From the NCBI RefSeq assembly GCF_002086675.1, contig NZ_MVIF01000008.1, positions 32,276 to 96,275 on the forward strand: DNA of 64,000 nucleotides. Reading direction: 5' to 3'. Position 1 is the first letter of the stretch; each line of letters opens with the position of its first letter. This DNA comes from Mycobacterium persicum (GTDB lineage Bacteria > Actinomycetota > Actinomycetes > Mycobacteriales > Mycobacteriaceae). Under the pieces are notes generated by a model. The model saw only the letters and a program-made list of their open reading frames with translations. It made no database searches and was not told the DNA's origin. Positions 1 through 7,994 of this stretch are shown here, piece after piece. The translations under genes and the position numbers were made by a program.

Positions 1-2
1 CG

Positions 3-473
3 GCCGCTCGCCGCTACCTCGCGCAGTTGACGGCCGGTGAAAATCCTTGGAACTCCATTCATCCCAGCGGGGTGCCGCAGGAGGTTGTCGACAGCACAGA
101 AGTTCCGGACGCATTCGTTGCTTCGGTTACGAAAGCGCCGGTGGTACTGGTGGTTTCCGTTGACCTGGAGGTGGTCGCGGCGCTGGATCGGGACCTGGAC
201 CGGGTCGGCATCGCCGCCGGCGCCTCGGTGTATCCGTTGGTGTGGAACATCCTGCTGGCCGCTCGAAACGAGGGCTACGGCGGCACCATCACCACCATGG
301 CGATCGCCGGGGAGGAGCAGGTCCGCGCATTGCTGGGCATTCCCGCCAATCACGCGGTCGCCGCGATCGTGCCGCTCGGTAGGCCCACCCGCCAGCTGAC
401 GAAGCTGCGCCGCCGGCCGGTGGCCGAGTTCGTCACCCGGGAGCGCTTCGGCGGCCCGGCATTCGACGGCTAA
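3..473 (+). CDS. Nitroreductase-family protein, 3' part (partial at window edge)
   Basis: The reading frame is open from base 3, so the gene begins upstream of the window; the TTG at 27 is inside the gene. The visible 156 residues match the C-terminal half of FMN-dependent nitroreductases: an ASVYPLVWNILLAARNEG helix (the family's usual 'ASV.P..QN..LAA...G' stretch), a following G-TITT strand, a LLGIP turn, and a terminal LRRRPV-EFV segment. Members reduce nitro groups, quinones or enones with NAD(P)H; the substrate cannot be told from this end. It converges on the cyclic-nucleotide-binding gene with only 11 bases between the stops. I am confident of the family and not of the specific reaction. 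Confidence 0.8.
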   Translation, partial: AARRYLAQLTAGENPWNSIHPSGVPQEVVDSTEVPDAFVASVTKAPVVLVVSVDLEVVAALDRDLDRVGIAAGASVYPLVWNILLAARNEGYGGTITTMAIAGEEQVRALLGIPANHAVAAIVPLGRPTRQLTKLRRRPVAEFVTRERFGGPAFDG

Positions 474-484
474 GACGCGGCGCC

Positions 485-949
485 TCAGTCGATGGCGTCC
501 CGGTAGATGTCCAACAGCCGAAACCTGGTGGCGTCGAGATACTCTCCGAGTACGGCAATGACACGCTTTTGCAGTTCGTAGCCGAGTTCGTGGTCCTCTT
601 CGCATTTCTCGCGCAGGCACTTGCCGTCGAAGACGATCGCCCGTGTCATCCCGGCGGCGCGCGCATCGAAGCGCCAGTGGTAGGGCGGCACCAGCCACGA
701 CCATCCGAGGATGTCGCCGTCGCCGAGTGTCTGCACGACCAGGCTGCCGTGGCCGGGAGAAGACGTTTCGAGCGCGATCTTGCCGGCGCGAATCAGGTAG
801 AAGTGATCCGCGTGCTCACCTTCGCGGCAGATCAGGTCGCCGGCATCGAAGCGCACATTCGCCGCACACCCGACCGCCAACTGCAGATAACGAGGGTCCA
901 TCCCGCTGAAGAACCGATGCCCGGCCAGCACGCCTTCCAGGGTCCGCAC
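485..949 (-). CDS. Stand-alone cyclic-nucleotide-binding domain protein
   Basis: This 154-residue protein is one cNMP-binding (Crp/Fnr-type) beta-roll with C-terminal helices and no helix-turn-helix. The N-terminal FSGMDP, the GDLICREGEHADHFYLIRAG core (residues about 38-57) and the GDGDILGWSWL turn (about 75-85) follow the family pattern. The phosphate-binding cassette is altered: the usual Arg-Ala after the turn is not obvious. The start is GTG with AAAGGAA just upstream. It lies 26 bases downstream of the broken WS/DGAT gene on the same strand, so it was probably co-transcribed with it. Mycobacteria have several such single-domain proteins that sense cAMP; a class III cyclase gene lies 2 kb away. 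Its output partner is unknown. Confidence 0.8.
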   Translation of the reverse strand: MRTLEGVLAGHRFFSGMDPRYLQLAVGCAANVRFDAGDLICREGEHADHFYLIRAGKIALETSSPGHGSLVVQTLGDGDILGWSWLVPPYHWRFDARAAGMTRAIVFDGKCLREKCEEDHELGYELQKRVIAVLGEYLDATRFRLLDIYRDAID

Positions 950-975
950 TGTGAATTCCTTTCGTTGGTGCCCCG

Positions 976-1956
976 TCAGGCAACGAGCCCGGCGGCTTCC
1001 TCCAGTTGCGTCAGCGCGGGCTCGATCGCATCGGCGAGGTCGTCGATATCGTCGGCGACCTCCGGGGTGGTGACGAAACCGAAATCGATGGACCCGCGGT
1101 AGCTGAAGCAGGTGACGTTCAGGCCCACCTCCATGGTCAGGGGGCCGATGGGTATCAGGCTTTCCACCACCGCGCCGGCCAGATAGATCGGGAAGTCGGG
1201 GCCGGGAACGTTGGAGACGACGAGGTTTATCGGGGCGACGCGGCCGCCGATATGGCTGGCGGTGTAGGCCCGGACGGCCAGGGCCAGCAGACCCGGCGGT
1301 GTGGTATCGGTCAGGCCATGATCTGATGGGCCGTAAGCGCTTTGGCCATCTCCTTGGCGCCCCGGGAATTTCGGTAGATGGTGTTCAGCCGCTCGGCGAC
1401 ATCGGCGACGTTGGTGGCCAGGCTCATCGTCATCGACGCGATCTGGTTGGCGGATTTTGGTCAGGGTCGCGGCACGACCGCCCTCGAGACCCTCGATGAA
1501 CCACATCTCCCACAGGGGTCTGCTGCGCTCCAGCGGATAGGACATCAGGCGGCCGACAAGCTCCTCCAGCTCGCGGCGTCCGCCCGGTGAGGGCACCGCC
1601 ACACGCCGGATGTGATAGTCGATGTCGAGCTTGGTGTCCTCGACCCACCACGGCCGGTCCAGGCCAAGGGGCGCGCCGGCGACCCGGCACCGCAGCAACG
1701 GCAGCTCCGCAAGTCGGGCAGCCATGAGGTCTTTGACCACATCAAAACTGAAATCGGGCGCCTCGGAGGGATCACAGATCGCCAGACCGCCGATGTGCAT
1801 TGGGCAGGTATGGGTCTCGGCGAACCAGAACGCCGCGTCCAGAGCGGACAACCGCCTCACGACGACAGCGTAGAGCGTCGCCGGCCAGGCAACCTCGAAA
1901 ACACCCCTATCCGCCGAGATTGGTTTGACCGCGGTCGGGGTCGGGTTTGGTCCCAA
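976..1956 (-). pseudogene. Wax ester synthase/diacylglycerol acyltransferase (WS/DGAT) with internal deletion
   Basis: The first ~160 codons ([12 protein letters not shown], then [16 protein letters not shown] text) and the last ~110 codons ([31 protein letters not shown]) are classic WS/DGAT. The HHxxxDG active-site motif that should follow ...LTKI is missing, and the frame is 326 codons against the usual ~450-470. After TKI (near 1447-1455) the correct sequence continues in another frame as [21 protein letters not shown] and returns to the first frame at about 1313-1318, where one G seems lost (ATGGCCTG for ATGGGCCTG). The reading frame thus stays open by two compensating lesions, but about 140 residues including the catalytic His are gone. 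The enzyme should be dead. The start used (1956) is long; the conserved N-terminus begins near [10 protein letters not shown]. Confidence 0.85.
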
Positions 1957-2109
1957 GAGTTCTAGCGCCAGTGGCTTCAGCGCGCGGTAGTCGACCTTTG
2001 CCGAGCACGGTGCTCGGCACCCGGTCGACCATCGGCACCACTCATGCCGACCTGGCCGACCGGGCAGGGCCGCGGCTGCTTGTCGACCACAGCGCGAAGC
2101 GGGCCAGCG

Positions 2110-2167
2110 CCGAGCGTGTAGCTGCTGCGAGATTTCGCACGAAATCTCGCAGCAGCCTCACGCTCGG
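2110..2167. repeat. 58-bp inverted repeat (long hairpin)
   Basis: The bases from CCGAGCGTG (2110-2118) to CACGCTCGG (2159-2167) form a near-perfect dyad centred at 2138/2139. The inner arms CTGCTGCGAGATTTCG and CGAAATCTCGCAGCAG are perfect complements around a 2-base centre; the outer 9-base arms pair too, leaving only 3-base internal bulges. It sits in the divergent spacer between the broken WS/DGAT gene and the SDR gene, 75 bases before the latter. It could be a dispersed palindromic element, a terminator or a large operator. Confidence 0.8.
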
Positions 2168-2242
2168 CGGATCACCTGCCGACGCCGCCGGCGGCCTACC
2201 GCGTTGTGCCAAGGTTGTCTCGACCGAAAGGAGACATTCTCA

Positions 2243-3073
2243 ATGTCCACATGGCTTATCACCGGCTGCTCGAGCGGGCTCGGGCGCGCGCTCGCCGAAG
2301 CCGTCATCGACGCCGGCCACAACGTCGTCGTCACCGCACGCGACGTCACCACGGTTGCCGAGCTGGCCGACGCGACGCCCGACCGGGTGCTCGCGGTGGC
2401 TCTCGACGTCACCAAACCCGACCAGGTCAGCTCCGCGGTGCGCGCGGCCGAAAACCAGTTCGGCGGTGTCGACGTGCTGGTCAACAACGCCGGCTACGGA
2501 TACCGATCCGCGGTCGAAGAGGGCGACGACGCCGACATCCGCGCCCTGTTCGAGACGCATTTCTTCGGCAGCGTCGCGATGATCAGGGCCGTACTACCCG
2601 GCATGCGGGCCGCCCGCTCCGGCTCGATCGTGAACATCTCCTCGATCACCGTTCAGCTGACCCCGGTGGCCTCCGGCTACTACTCCGCGGCGAAGGCCGC
2701 CCTCGAGGGCATGAGCGGGGCGCTGCGCGGTGAGCTTGCGCCCCTTGGCATTTCGGTCATCGTCGTCGAACCCGGGGCATTTCGCACCGACTTCGCCGGC
2801 CGCTCGCTGACCCAGTCGGCCACGGTCATCGACGACTATGCCGCCACCGCCGGGCAGCGCCGCATCGAAAACGACACCATGCACGGCAACCAACAGGGCG
2901 ACCCCGCCAAGGCCGCGGCGGCCATCATCACGGCCGTCGAATCACCCACGCCGCCAGGGTTCTTGCTGCTCGGACCCGACGCGCTGATGGCCTACCGCTA
3001 CATCGCCGACACCCGTGCCAACGAGATCGCCACCTGGGAACAGCTCAGCGCCGGCACCGATCTCGACTGCTGA
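2243..3073 (+). CDS. Short-chain dehydrogenase/reductase (classical SDR)
   Basis: A 276-residue classical SDR, probably cytosolic and NADP(H)-dependent. The cofactor motif TGCSSGLG is at residues 7-14, the NNAG motif at 81-84, and the catalytic Tyr-x-x-x-Lys is YSAAK at 147-151 with an upstream NISS serine near 133-134. The start at 2243 is chosen because AAAGGAG (about 2227-2233) lies 9 bases before this ATG; an earlier in-frame ATG at 2204 has no such site. The C-terminal YRYIADTRANEI segment is typical of a mycobacterial/Rhizobium subgroup annotated only as 'oxidoreductase'. The substrate is not deducible. It converges on the adenylate cyclase with an 8-base gap. Confidence 0.88.
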   Translation: MSTWLITGCSSGLGRALAEAVIDAGHNVVVTARDVTTVAELADATPDRVLAVALDVTKPDQVSSAVRAAENQFGGVDVLVNNAGYGYRSAVEEGDDADIRALFETHFFGSVAMIRAVLPGMRAARSGSIVNISSITVQLTPVASGYYSAAKAALEGMSGALRGELAPLGISVIVVEPGAFRTDFAGRSLTQSATVIDDYAATAGQRRIENDTMHGNQQGDPAKAAAAIITAVESPTPPGFLLLGPDALMAYRYIADTRANEIATWEQLSAGTDLDC

Positions 3074-3081
3074 AACGGCGA

Positions 3082-4224
3082 TCACTGCGATATGGCCCGC
3101 CGCACGGCATACAGCCGAACCTCGCCGTGAATCCCCCTGAGATGGCGTGCGCCGACGAACGACCAGTCGAGGCCCGGCGCGTCGCCCATCACCCCGCGTG
3201 CGGCCTCGTCCAGCCACACCGCGCCCGAAGGCGCCGCGTGGGTGATCCGGCTGGCCAGGTTGACCGGGCTGCCGTACCAGTCTCCGGAACGGCTGATGGC
3301 GCGTCCGAACGCGAATCCCACCCGCAGCCGCAGGATTTTCTCGGCGGCCGCCGCCTCGACCAGGTCCAGCACCGTGGTCAGCAGTTGCGGCGGTTCGGCG
3401 CACACCAGCATCACCGCGTCGCCGATCGTCTTGACGAACTGCACCGGACTCGCGGTGACATCGTGAGCCAGATCGCTGAGCCGAAAGGCGATCAGTCCCA
3501 GGTCATCGGGCGGCAGCTGCTCCCCCAGCCGGGTGAATCCGACGAGATCGGCGAAAGCAACCGCCACGTCCCGCGCACCCGGCAAGGCGCCGGCGGCGCG
3601 CTCGGCCACGTTGATCGCCTCGGTCTCGAACGAATGTCGTAGCACCAGCCGCAACAAGTCGTCGACCATCGGGCCAAGCAGCGGCTCGGCCTGTTGCGCC
3701 AGGTGTTCGAAGGCCTTCGCCAGGTCGAGCTCGGTGGCGCCCGGGCTCAGCGAAGCCCGCAGGGCGGCCCGGCGCAGCGCCACCGCCGGGCCGGTGAGGC
3801 CCTCGACCAGCAGTCTCACGATCAATCCGACCCGTGCCGGATCCAGGCCCAGGTCGACCAGGCGCGCGGCGTTGAGCACCGCCTCCGCGTCGGCGCGGGA
3901 CCGCAGCGGCGAATCGGGGTCGTAGACCCGAACCAGCCCCGCCGCGCGGTGCAGCCGTTGCAGCAGTTCGAGGCTGACGCCACTGGACTCCGAAATCTCG
4001 CGGGCCGACACCGTGGTTCCGTCGTCGCCGATCGCGCGATTGGCCGGCAACAGCATCGGAATGAACGCGTCGCGGATCTGGTCGACGTCGAACCCACGAT
4101 CCAGCAGCCAGGCAATGAGCTCGGCACGCTCCTGACGCGCCCGGCCGTCGAGGTGATCGAGCAGCCCCAACGACTCGACGTCGTCGTTGTCCGGCTCTAC
4201 TGACACCGCGTCAACGTACAACAA
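3082..4224 (-). CDS. Class III adenylate cyclase, Rv1264-like (autoinhibited, pH-sensing type)
   Basis: About 380 residues, close to the length of M. tuberculosis Rv1264, and with the same architecture: an N-terminal helical regulatory domain (VSAREISESSGV, ELLQRLHRAAGLVRV, GLIVRLLVEGL, ...LLGPMVDDLL) and a C-terminal catalytic domain. The catalytic residues are all visible: metal-binding Asp in FADLVGF and in IGDAVM, the adenine-selecting Lys in VKTIGD, and the transition-state Asn/Arg in SPVNLASRI. It should convert ATP to cAMP. In Rv1264 the N-terminal domain represses activity at neutral pH and releases it in acid; the same is inferred here. The start is uncertain: TTG at 4224 or the GTG shortly after (MSVEPDNDD). 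Confidence 0.9.
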   Translation of the reverse strand: MLYVDAVSVEPDNDDVESLGLLDHLDGRARQERAELIAWLLDRGFDVDQIRDAFIPMLLPANRAIGDDGTTVSAREISESSGVSLELLQRLHRAAGLVRVYDPDSPLRSRADAEAVLNAARLVDLGLDPARVGLIVRLLVEGLTGPAVALRRAALRASLSPGATELDLAKAFEHLAQQAEPLLGPMVDDLLRLVLRHSFETEAINVAERAAGALPGARDVAVAFADLVGFTRLGEQLPPDDLGLIAFRLSDLAHDVTASPVQFVKTIGDAVMLVCAEPPQLLTTVLDLVEAAAAEKILRLRVGFAFGRAISRSGDWYGSPVNLASRITHAAPSGAVWLDEAARGVMGDAPGLDWSFVGARHLRGIHGEVRLYAVRRAISQ

Positions 4225-4322
4225 GCTGGGGCCTTCCGACCCTCGTACGCCGCACCGCAGAGCCCTAGCATCGGGTCATTCGGGAGACCCACCGTGCCCT
4301 TCCCCGAGTCGAGGATCCGACC

Positions 4323-6986
4323 ATGACCACTACGCACACCGAAAAACCCGCCCCCGTCGACGCACCCGCGGTCGACGAGCAGCGCAGACGCGAGGTCGAC
4401 GCCATCGTCGACGCGGCGGCGCAGGCCGCCCGGGAATTCCGCACGCTCGACCAGCAGCAGGTCGATGCGATCGTCGAAGCGATGGTGCGCGCCGGAGTCC
4501 GCGCGGCGGGGGAACTGGCCGGTGTGGCGATCGAGGAGACCGGATTCGGCGTCTTCGAGGACAAAGTGGTCAAGAACTACGTGGCCACCGAATTCCTGCA
4601 CGACTACCTGCGCGACAAGAAATCGGTGGGGGTCATCGACGAGGATGTCGAGCACAACATCGCCTACGTGGCCGAGCCCATCGGGGTGGTGCTGGCCATC
4701 ACCCCGGTGACCAACCCGACCTCGACGGTGCTGTTCAAGGCGATCGTGGCCGCCAAGACCCGCAACGCCATCCTGTTCCGGCCGTCACCGTATGCGGTGC
4801 GTTCGTGTGAACGCAGCCTCGCTGTCCTGCGCACGGCGGCCGAGGCGGCGGGGATGCCGCCGGGGGCGCTGCAGGTCATTCCCGACGCCGCCCACGAGGT
4901 GACGCACTACCTGTTCAAACACCCGCAGGTCGATTTCATCTGGGTGACCGGTGGCCCGAAGATCGTCGCGCTGGCGAATGCGGCCGGAAAGCCGGGCCTG
5001 TCCGTCGGGCCCGGCAATGCGCCCATCTACATTCACAAGACGGCGGACCTCAAGGGCGCCGTCGTCGACATCCTCATCTCGAAAACCTTTGACTCCTCGG
5101 TCATTTGCCCGGCCGAGCAGACCTGTGTCATCGACGACGAGATCTACGACGAGGTGATCGCCGAGTTCGAGCGGATGGGCGCCCAGCTGCTCACCCACGA
5201 GCAGGCCAAGGCGGTGGCCGAGTTCGCGTTCGGCTGCGGCGACAAGATCTCGCTGGCGGCGGTCGGGCAGAAGGCGTCGGAACTGGCCGCACGGGCCGGG
5301 TTCAGCGTGTCGCCGACGGTGAAGGTGCTGCTGGCGGCGCTGCCGTCCGACCTGGACGAACTCGCCGCGCACCCGTTGGTGCAGGAGAAGCTGATGCCCG
5401 TACTCGGGGTGGTGCGTGCGCGCGGCGTCGCGCACGCCATCGACGTCGCCGTGCTGGTCACCGAGCACGGCGGTCTAGGTCATACCTCGGCGGTCTACGC
5501 CAACGACGAAAAGGTGATCGAGGCATACGGTTTGGCGGTTCGCACCGGCCGCATCCTGGTCAACGCGCCTACGTCGGTCGGGGCGCTCGGAGGCGTCTAC
5601 AACAACCTGACGCCCACGTTCTCGTTGGGCTGCGGCACCTGGGGCGGGTCGAGCACCACCGAGAACGTCAACTACCGGCAACTGCTCAACATCAAGACCG
5701 TCTCGCGCCGCCGCACCCCGCCGCAGTGGTTCCGCGTCCCGTCCAACACCTACTTCAACGAAGGCGCGTTGGACAACCTGCGCGAGCTGGACTGCGAAAC
5801 CGTCGTTGTGGTGACCGATGCCCTGACCGAGGAGCGCGGCGTGATCGACACGCTGCGCTCCAAGTTGCGCACCAACCACGTGCAGGTGTTCGCCGAGGTC
5901 ACCCCGGAGCCCGACGAGTCGACCATCCGCCGCGGCGTCGCGCTGCTGGCGCGGGTGCAACCCGATCTCCTGATCGCCGTCGGCGGCGGCTCGGTGCTGG
6001 ACGCCGGCAAGGCGATCCGGCTGTTCTACGAACACCCGGAGAAGAGCCTCGACGAGCTGACGATGCCGTTCCTCGACCCCCGCAAGCGGGTAGCCGACTA
6101 CCCGGTCGATCGTCATCGCGTCCAATTGGTCGCCGTCCCAACGCCATCGGGCACCGGGTCGGAAGTGTCGCCGGCGGCGGTGTTGACGGTGCGCGGCAAG
6201 AAGGAGACGCTGGCCGACTACAGCCTGGTGCCCGATCTGGCGATCGTCGACCCGGTGTTGACCTCGTCGATGCCGCGGCAGCTCACCGCCGACACCGGCA
6301 TCGACGCGCTGACCCATGCGCTGGAGGCCGGCGTTTCGATCTTCGCCTCGCCCTATACCGATGCGTTGTGCGCCCAGGCGGCGCGGCTGATCTTCGACGC
6401 ACTACCGCGAGCGTATGAGCATCCCGACGACCTGTCCGCGCGCACCGCCATGTCCAATGCGGCTACCCTTGCCGGACTTGCGTTTTCGAATGCGTTTGTC
6501 GGCACCAACCACGCGCTCGCCCATGCCGTCGGCGCGAAATTCGGGATCTCGCACGGCCGGGCCAACGGCATTTTCCTGCCCCATGTGCTGCGCTACAACG
6601 CAAGCCTGCCAACCAAATTCATGCCGGCGCCCGGATATTCGGCGTATATCGCCCCGGACAAGTACGCGCAGCTGGGCCAGCTGATCTTCGGCGGCCACGA
6701 GCCCGACGAGTGCCGCCGCCGGTTGTTCCAAGGGGTCGACGACCTGCTGGACCGCCTGACGATGCCGCGGTCGTTGCGCGAGTTCGGCGTCGACGAAGAG
6801 GTGTTTCTCGCGGCGCTGCCGGCGTTGGCGATGACGGCCTTCGAGGATCTGAGCAACCGCACCAACCCGCGGATGCCGTTGGTCGGCGAGATCACCGCAT
6901 TGCTTCGGCTGGGCTACTACGGTGACGGCGGCCTGGGGCAGCCACCCGGCCGCGAAGATCGTGACGGTCATGGCGACTCTCGGTAG
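4323..6986 (+). CDS. adhE: Bifunctional acetaldehyde-CoA/alcohol dehydrogenase AdhE
   Basis: An 887-residue fusion with the length and order of AdhE. Residues ~20-440 are a CoA-acylating aldehyde dehydrogenase with catalytic Cys262 in SSVICPAEQ and the GPGNAP loop near 229-234; residues ~455-870 are an iron-dependent alcohol dehydrogenase (VGGGSVLDAGKA, PTPSGTGSEVSP, metal His in THALEAGVS, GTNHALAHAVG and SHGRANG). It should interconvert acetyl-CoA, acetaldehyde and ethanol with NADH and in other bacteria forms spirosomes. GAGG lies 8 bases before the ATG. The C-terminus has a short extra tail after GYYGDGG. AdhE is typical of fermenters; in an aerobic actinomycete it could work in hypoxic redox balance or in ethanol or acetaldehyde use (inference). 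Confidence 0.93.
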   Translation: MTTTHTEKPAPVDAPAVDEQRRREVDAIVDAAAQAAREFRTLDQQQVDAIVEAMVRAGVRAAGELAGVAIEETGFGVFEDKVVKNYVATEFLHDYLRDKKSVGVIDEDVEHNIAYVAEPIGVVLAITPVTNPTSTVLFKAIVAAKTRNAILFRPSPYAVRSCERSLAVLRTAAEAAGMPPGALQVIPDAAHEVTHYLFKHPQVDFIWVTGGPKIVALANAAGKPGLSVGPGNAPIYIHKTADLKGAVVDILISKTFDSSVICPAEQTCVIDDEIYDEVIAEFERMGAQLLTHEQAKAVAEFAFGCGDKISLAAVGQKASELAARAGFSVSPTVKVLLAALPSDLDELAAHPLVQEKLMPVLGVVRARGVAHAIDVAVLVTEHGGLGHTSAVYANDEKVIEAYGLAVRTGRILVNAPTSVGALGGVYNNLTPTFSLGCGTWGGSSTTENVNYRQLLNIKTVSRRRTPPQWFRVPSNTYFNEGALDNLRELDCETVVVVTDALTEERGVIDTLRSKLRTNHVQVFAEVTPEPDESTIRRGVALLARVQPDLLIAVGGGSVLDAGKAIRLFYEHPEKSLDELTMPFLDPRKRVADYPVDRHRVQLVAVPTPSGTGSEVSPAAVLTVRGKKETLADYSLVPDLAIVDPVLTSSMPRQLTADTGIDALTHALEAGVSIFASPYTDALCAQAARLIFDALPRAYEHPDDLSARTAMSNAATLAGLAFSNAFVGTNHALAHAVGAKFGISHGRANGIFLPHVLRYNASLPTKFMPAPGYSAYIAPDKYAQLGQLIFGGHEPDECRRRLFQGVDDLLDRLTMPRSLREFGVDEEVFLAALPALAMTAFEDLSNRTNPRMPLVGEITALLRLGYYGDGGLGQPPGREDRDGHGDSR

Positions 6987-7220
6987 CCGGACCGCAGCTG
7001 CATGCGTTGCTCACCGGCAACCCGTTGCAACCCCGGCAGCGGGCGCGCCTTGGCTTGCGTGCGTTTGCTGCATGACAATTAACCGCGTTTCATAGCGAAG
7101 CGCCGCACGTTGGCAGGTCTAGCATTCTGTTTGATCGCTCGGGCGATGATCCGTGCTGGTCGCGCCCGGTGAGGTTCCACCAGTTGGGTTCGGGTTCGTC
7201 GTCAAGCCAGGAGTATCGGT

Positions 7221-7994
7221 ATGCCAGCAAGCTTTGAGTCCTATCGCGATGCGTTCCCGAACGCGCGGCTAACGCGTGACGAAGCGGGCGTGCTAGAGAT
7301 CGCGTTGCACACCAACGGGGACAAATTGGTGTTCAACGGTTATACGGATGAGCAATTCGTCGACCTGTTCCATCAAGTCGGCCAGGACCGGGAAAACCGG
7401 GTCGTCATCTTGACCGGGTCCGGTGACGCGTTCATGGATACCGTCGACACCGAGGGCCTCGACTTCTTCTCGCCGGCCGGCTTCGACAAGATCTACCGTG
7501 CGGGCAAGAAAACTCTGATGAACATCCTCGACATCGAGGCCCCGATGATCGCCGCGCTCAACGGACCGGTACTGCTGCATTCGGAATACATATTGCTGTG
7601 TGACATCGTGTTGGCCACACCCCAAACCGTATTCCAGGACAAACCGCATCTCGAATTCGGATTCGTGCCGGGAGACGGCGTAAACCTGTTGTGGCCGGAG
7701 GTGATCGGGAGCATCCGTGGTCGGTATTTTCTGCTGACTCGCCAGGTGCTGGACGCGCAGACCGCCCAGTCGTGGGGCGTCGTGAACGAAATCGTGCCCG
7801 GTGAGCAGCTGCTGAGTCGAGCCCACGAAATCGCCGCCGGCCTCGCGAAACTACCGCCGCTGACCAGCAGTTACACCCGCACGGCGTTGACCCAGAGGCT
7901 CAGAAGGATTATCGACGAGAACGTCGGCTACAGTCTGGCGCTGGAAGCAATTAGCGCCGCCGACGTCGCACGACGCGCGGCTGGTCAGCACTGA
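7221..7994 (+). CDS. Crotonase-superfamily beta-diketone hydrolase, 6-oxocamphor hydrolase-like
   Basis: A 257-residue crotonase-fold protein that matches, as I recall it, Rhodococcus 6-oxocamphor hydrolase (OCH, a retro-Claisenase) and not an enoyl-CoA hydratase. Shared text includes DRENxVVILTG, IEAPMIAALNGPV, FQDKPHLEFGFVPGDG, RGRYFLLTRQVLDAQTA and VVNEIVPGEQLL. The OCH catalytic residues His122, His145, Asp154 and Glu244 fall on His120, His143, Asp152 and Glu242 here, a constant offset of two. It should therefore cleave a carbon-carbon bond in a cyclic beta-diketone by water addition, without CoA. CAGGAG (about 7208-7213) precedes the ATG. It stands alone between adhE and the convergent MFS gene, whose 3' end overlaps it by 144 bases. 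Confidence 0.85.
   Translation: MPASFESYRDAFPNARLTRDEAGVLEIALHTNGDKLVFNGYTDEQFVDLFHQVGQDRENRVVILTGSGDAFMDTVDTEGLDFFSPAGFDKIYRAGKKTLMNILDIEAPMIAALNGPVLLHSEYILLCDIVLATPQTVFQDKPHLEFGFVPGDGVNLLWPEVIGSIRGRYFLLTRQVLDAQTAQSWGVVNEIVPGEQLLSRAHEIAAGLAKLPPLTSSYTRTALTQRLRRIIDENVGYSLALEAISAADVARRAAGQH

Noticed and set aside
5105..6418. A 437-codon plus-strand frame inside adhE
   Set aside because: It is an alternate frame of the conserved AdhE protein and is Arg/Gly-rich without motifs.
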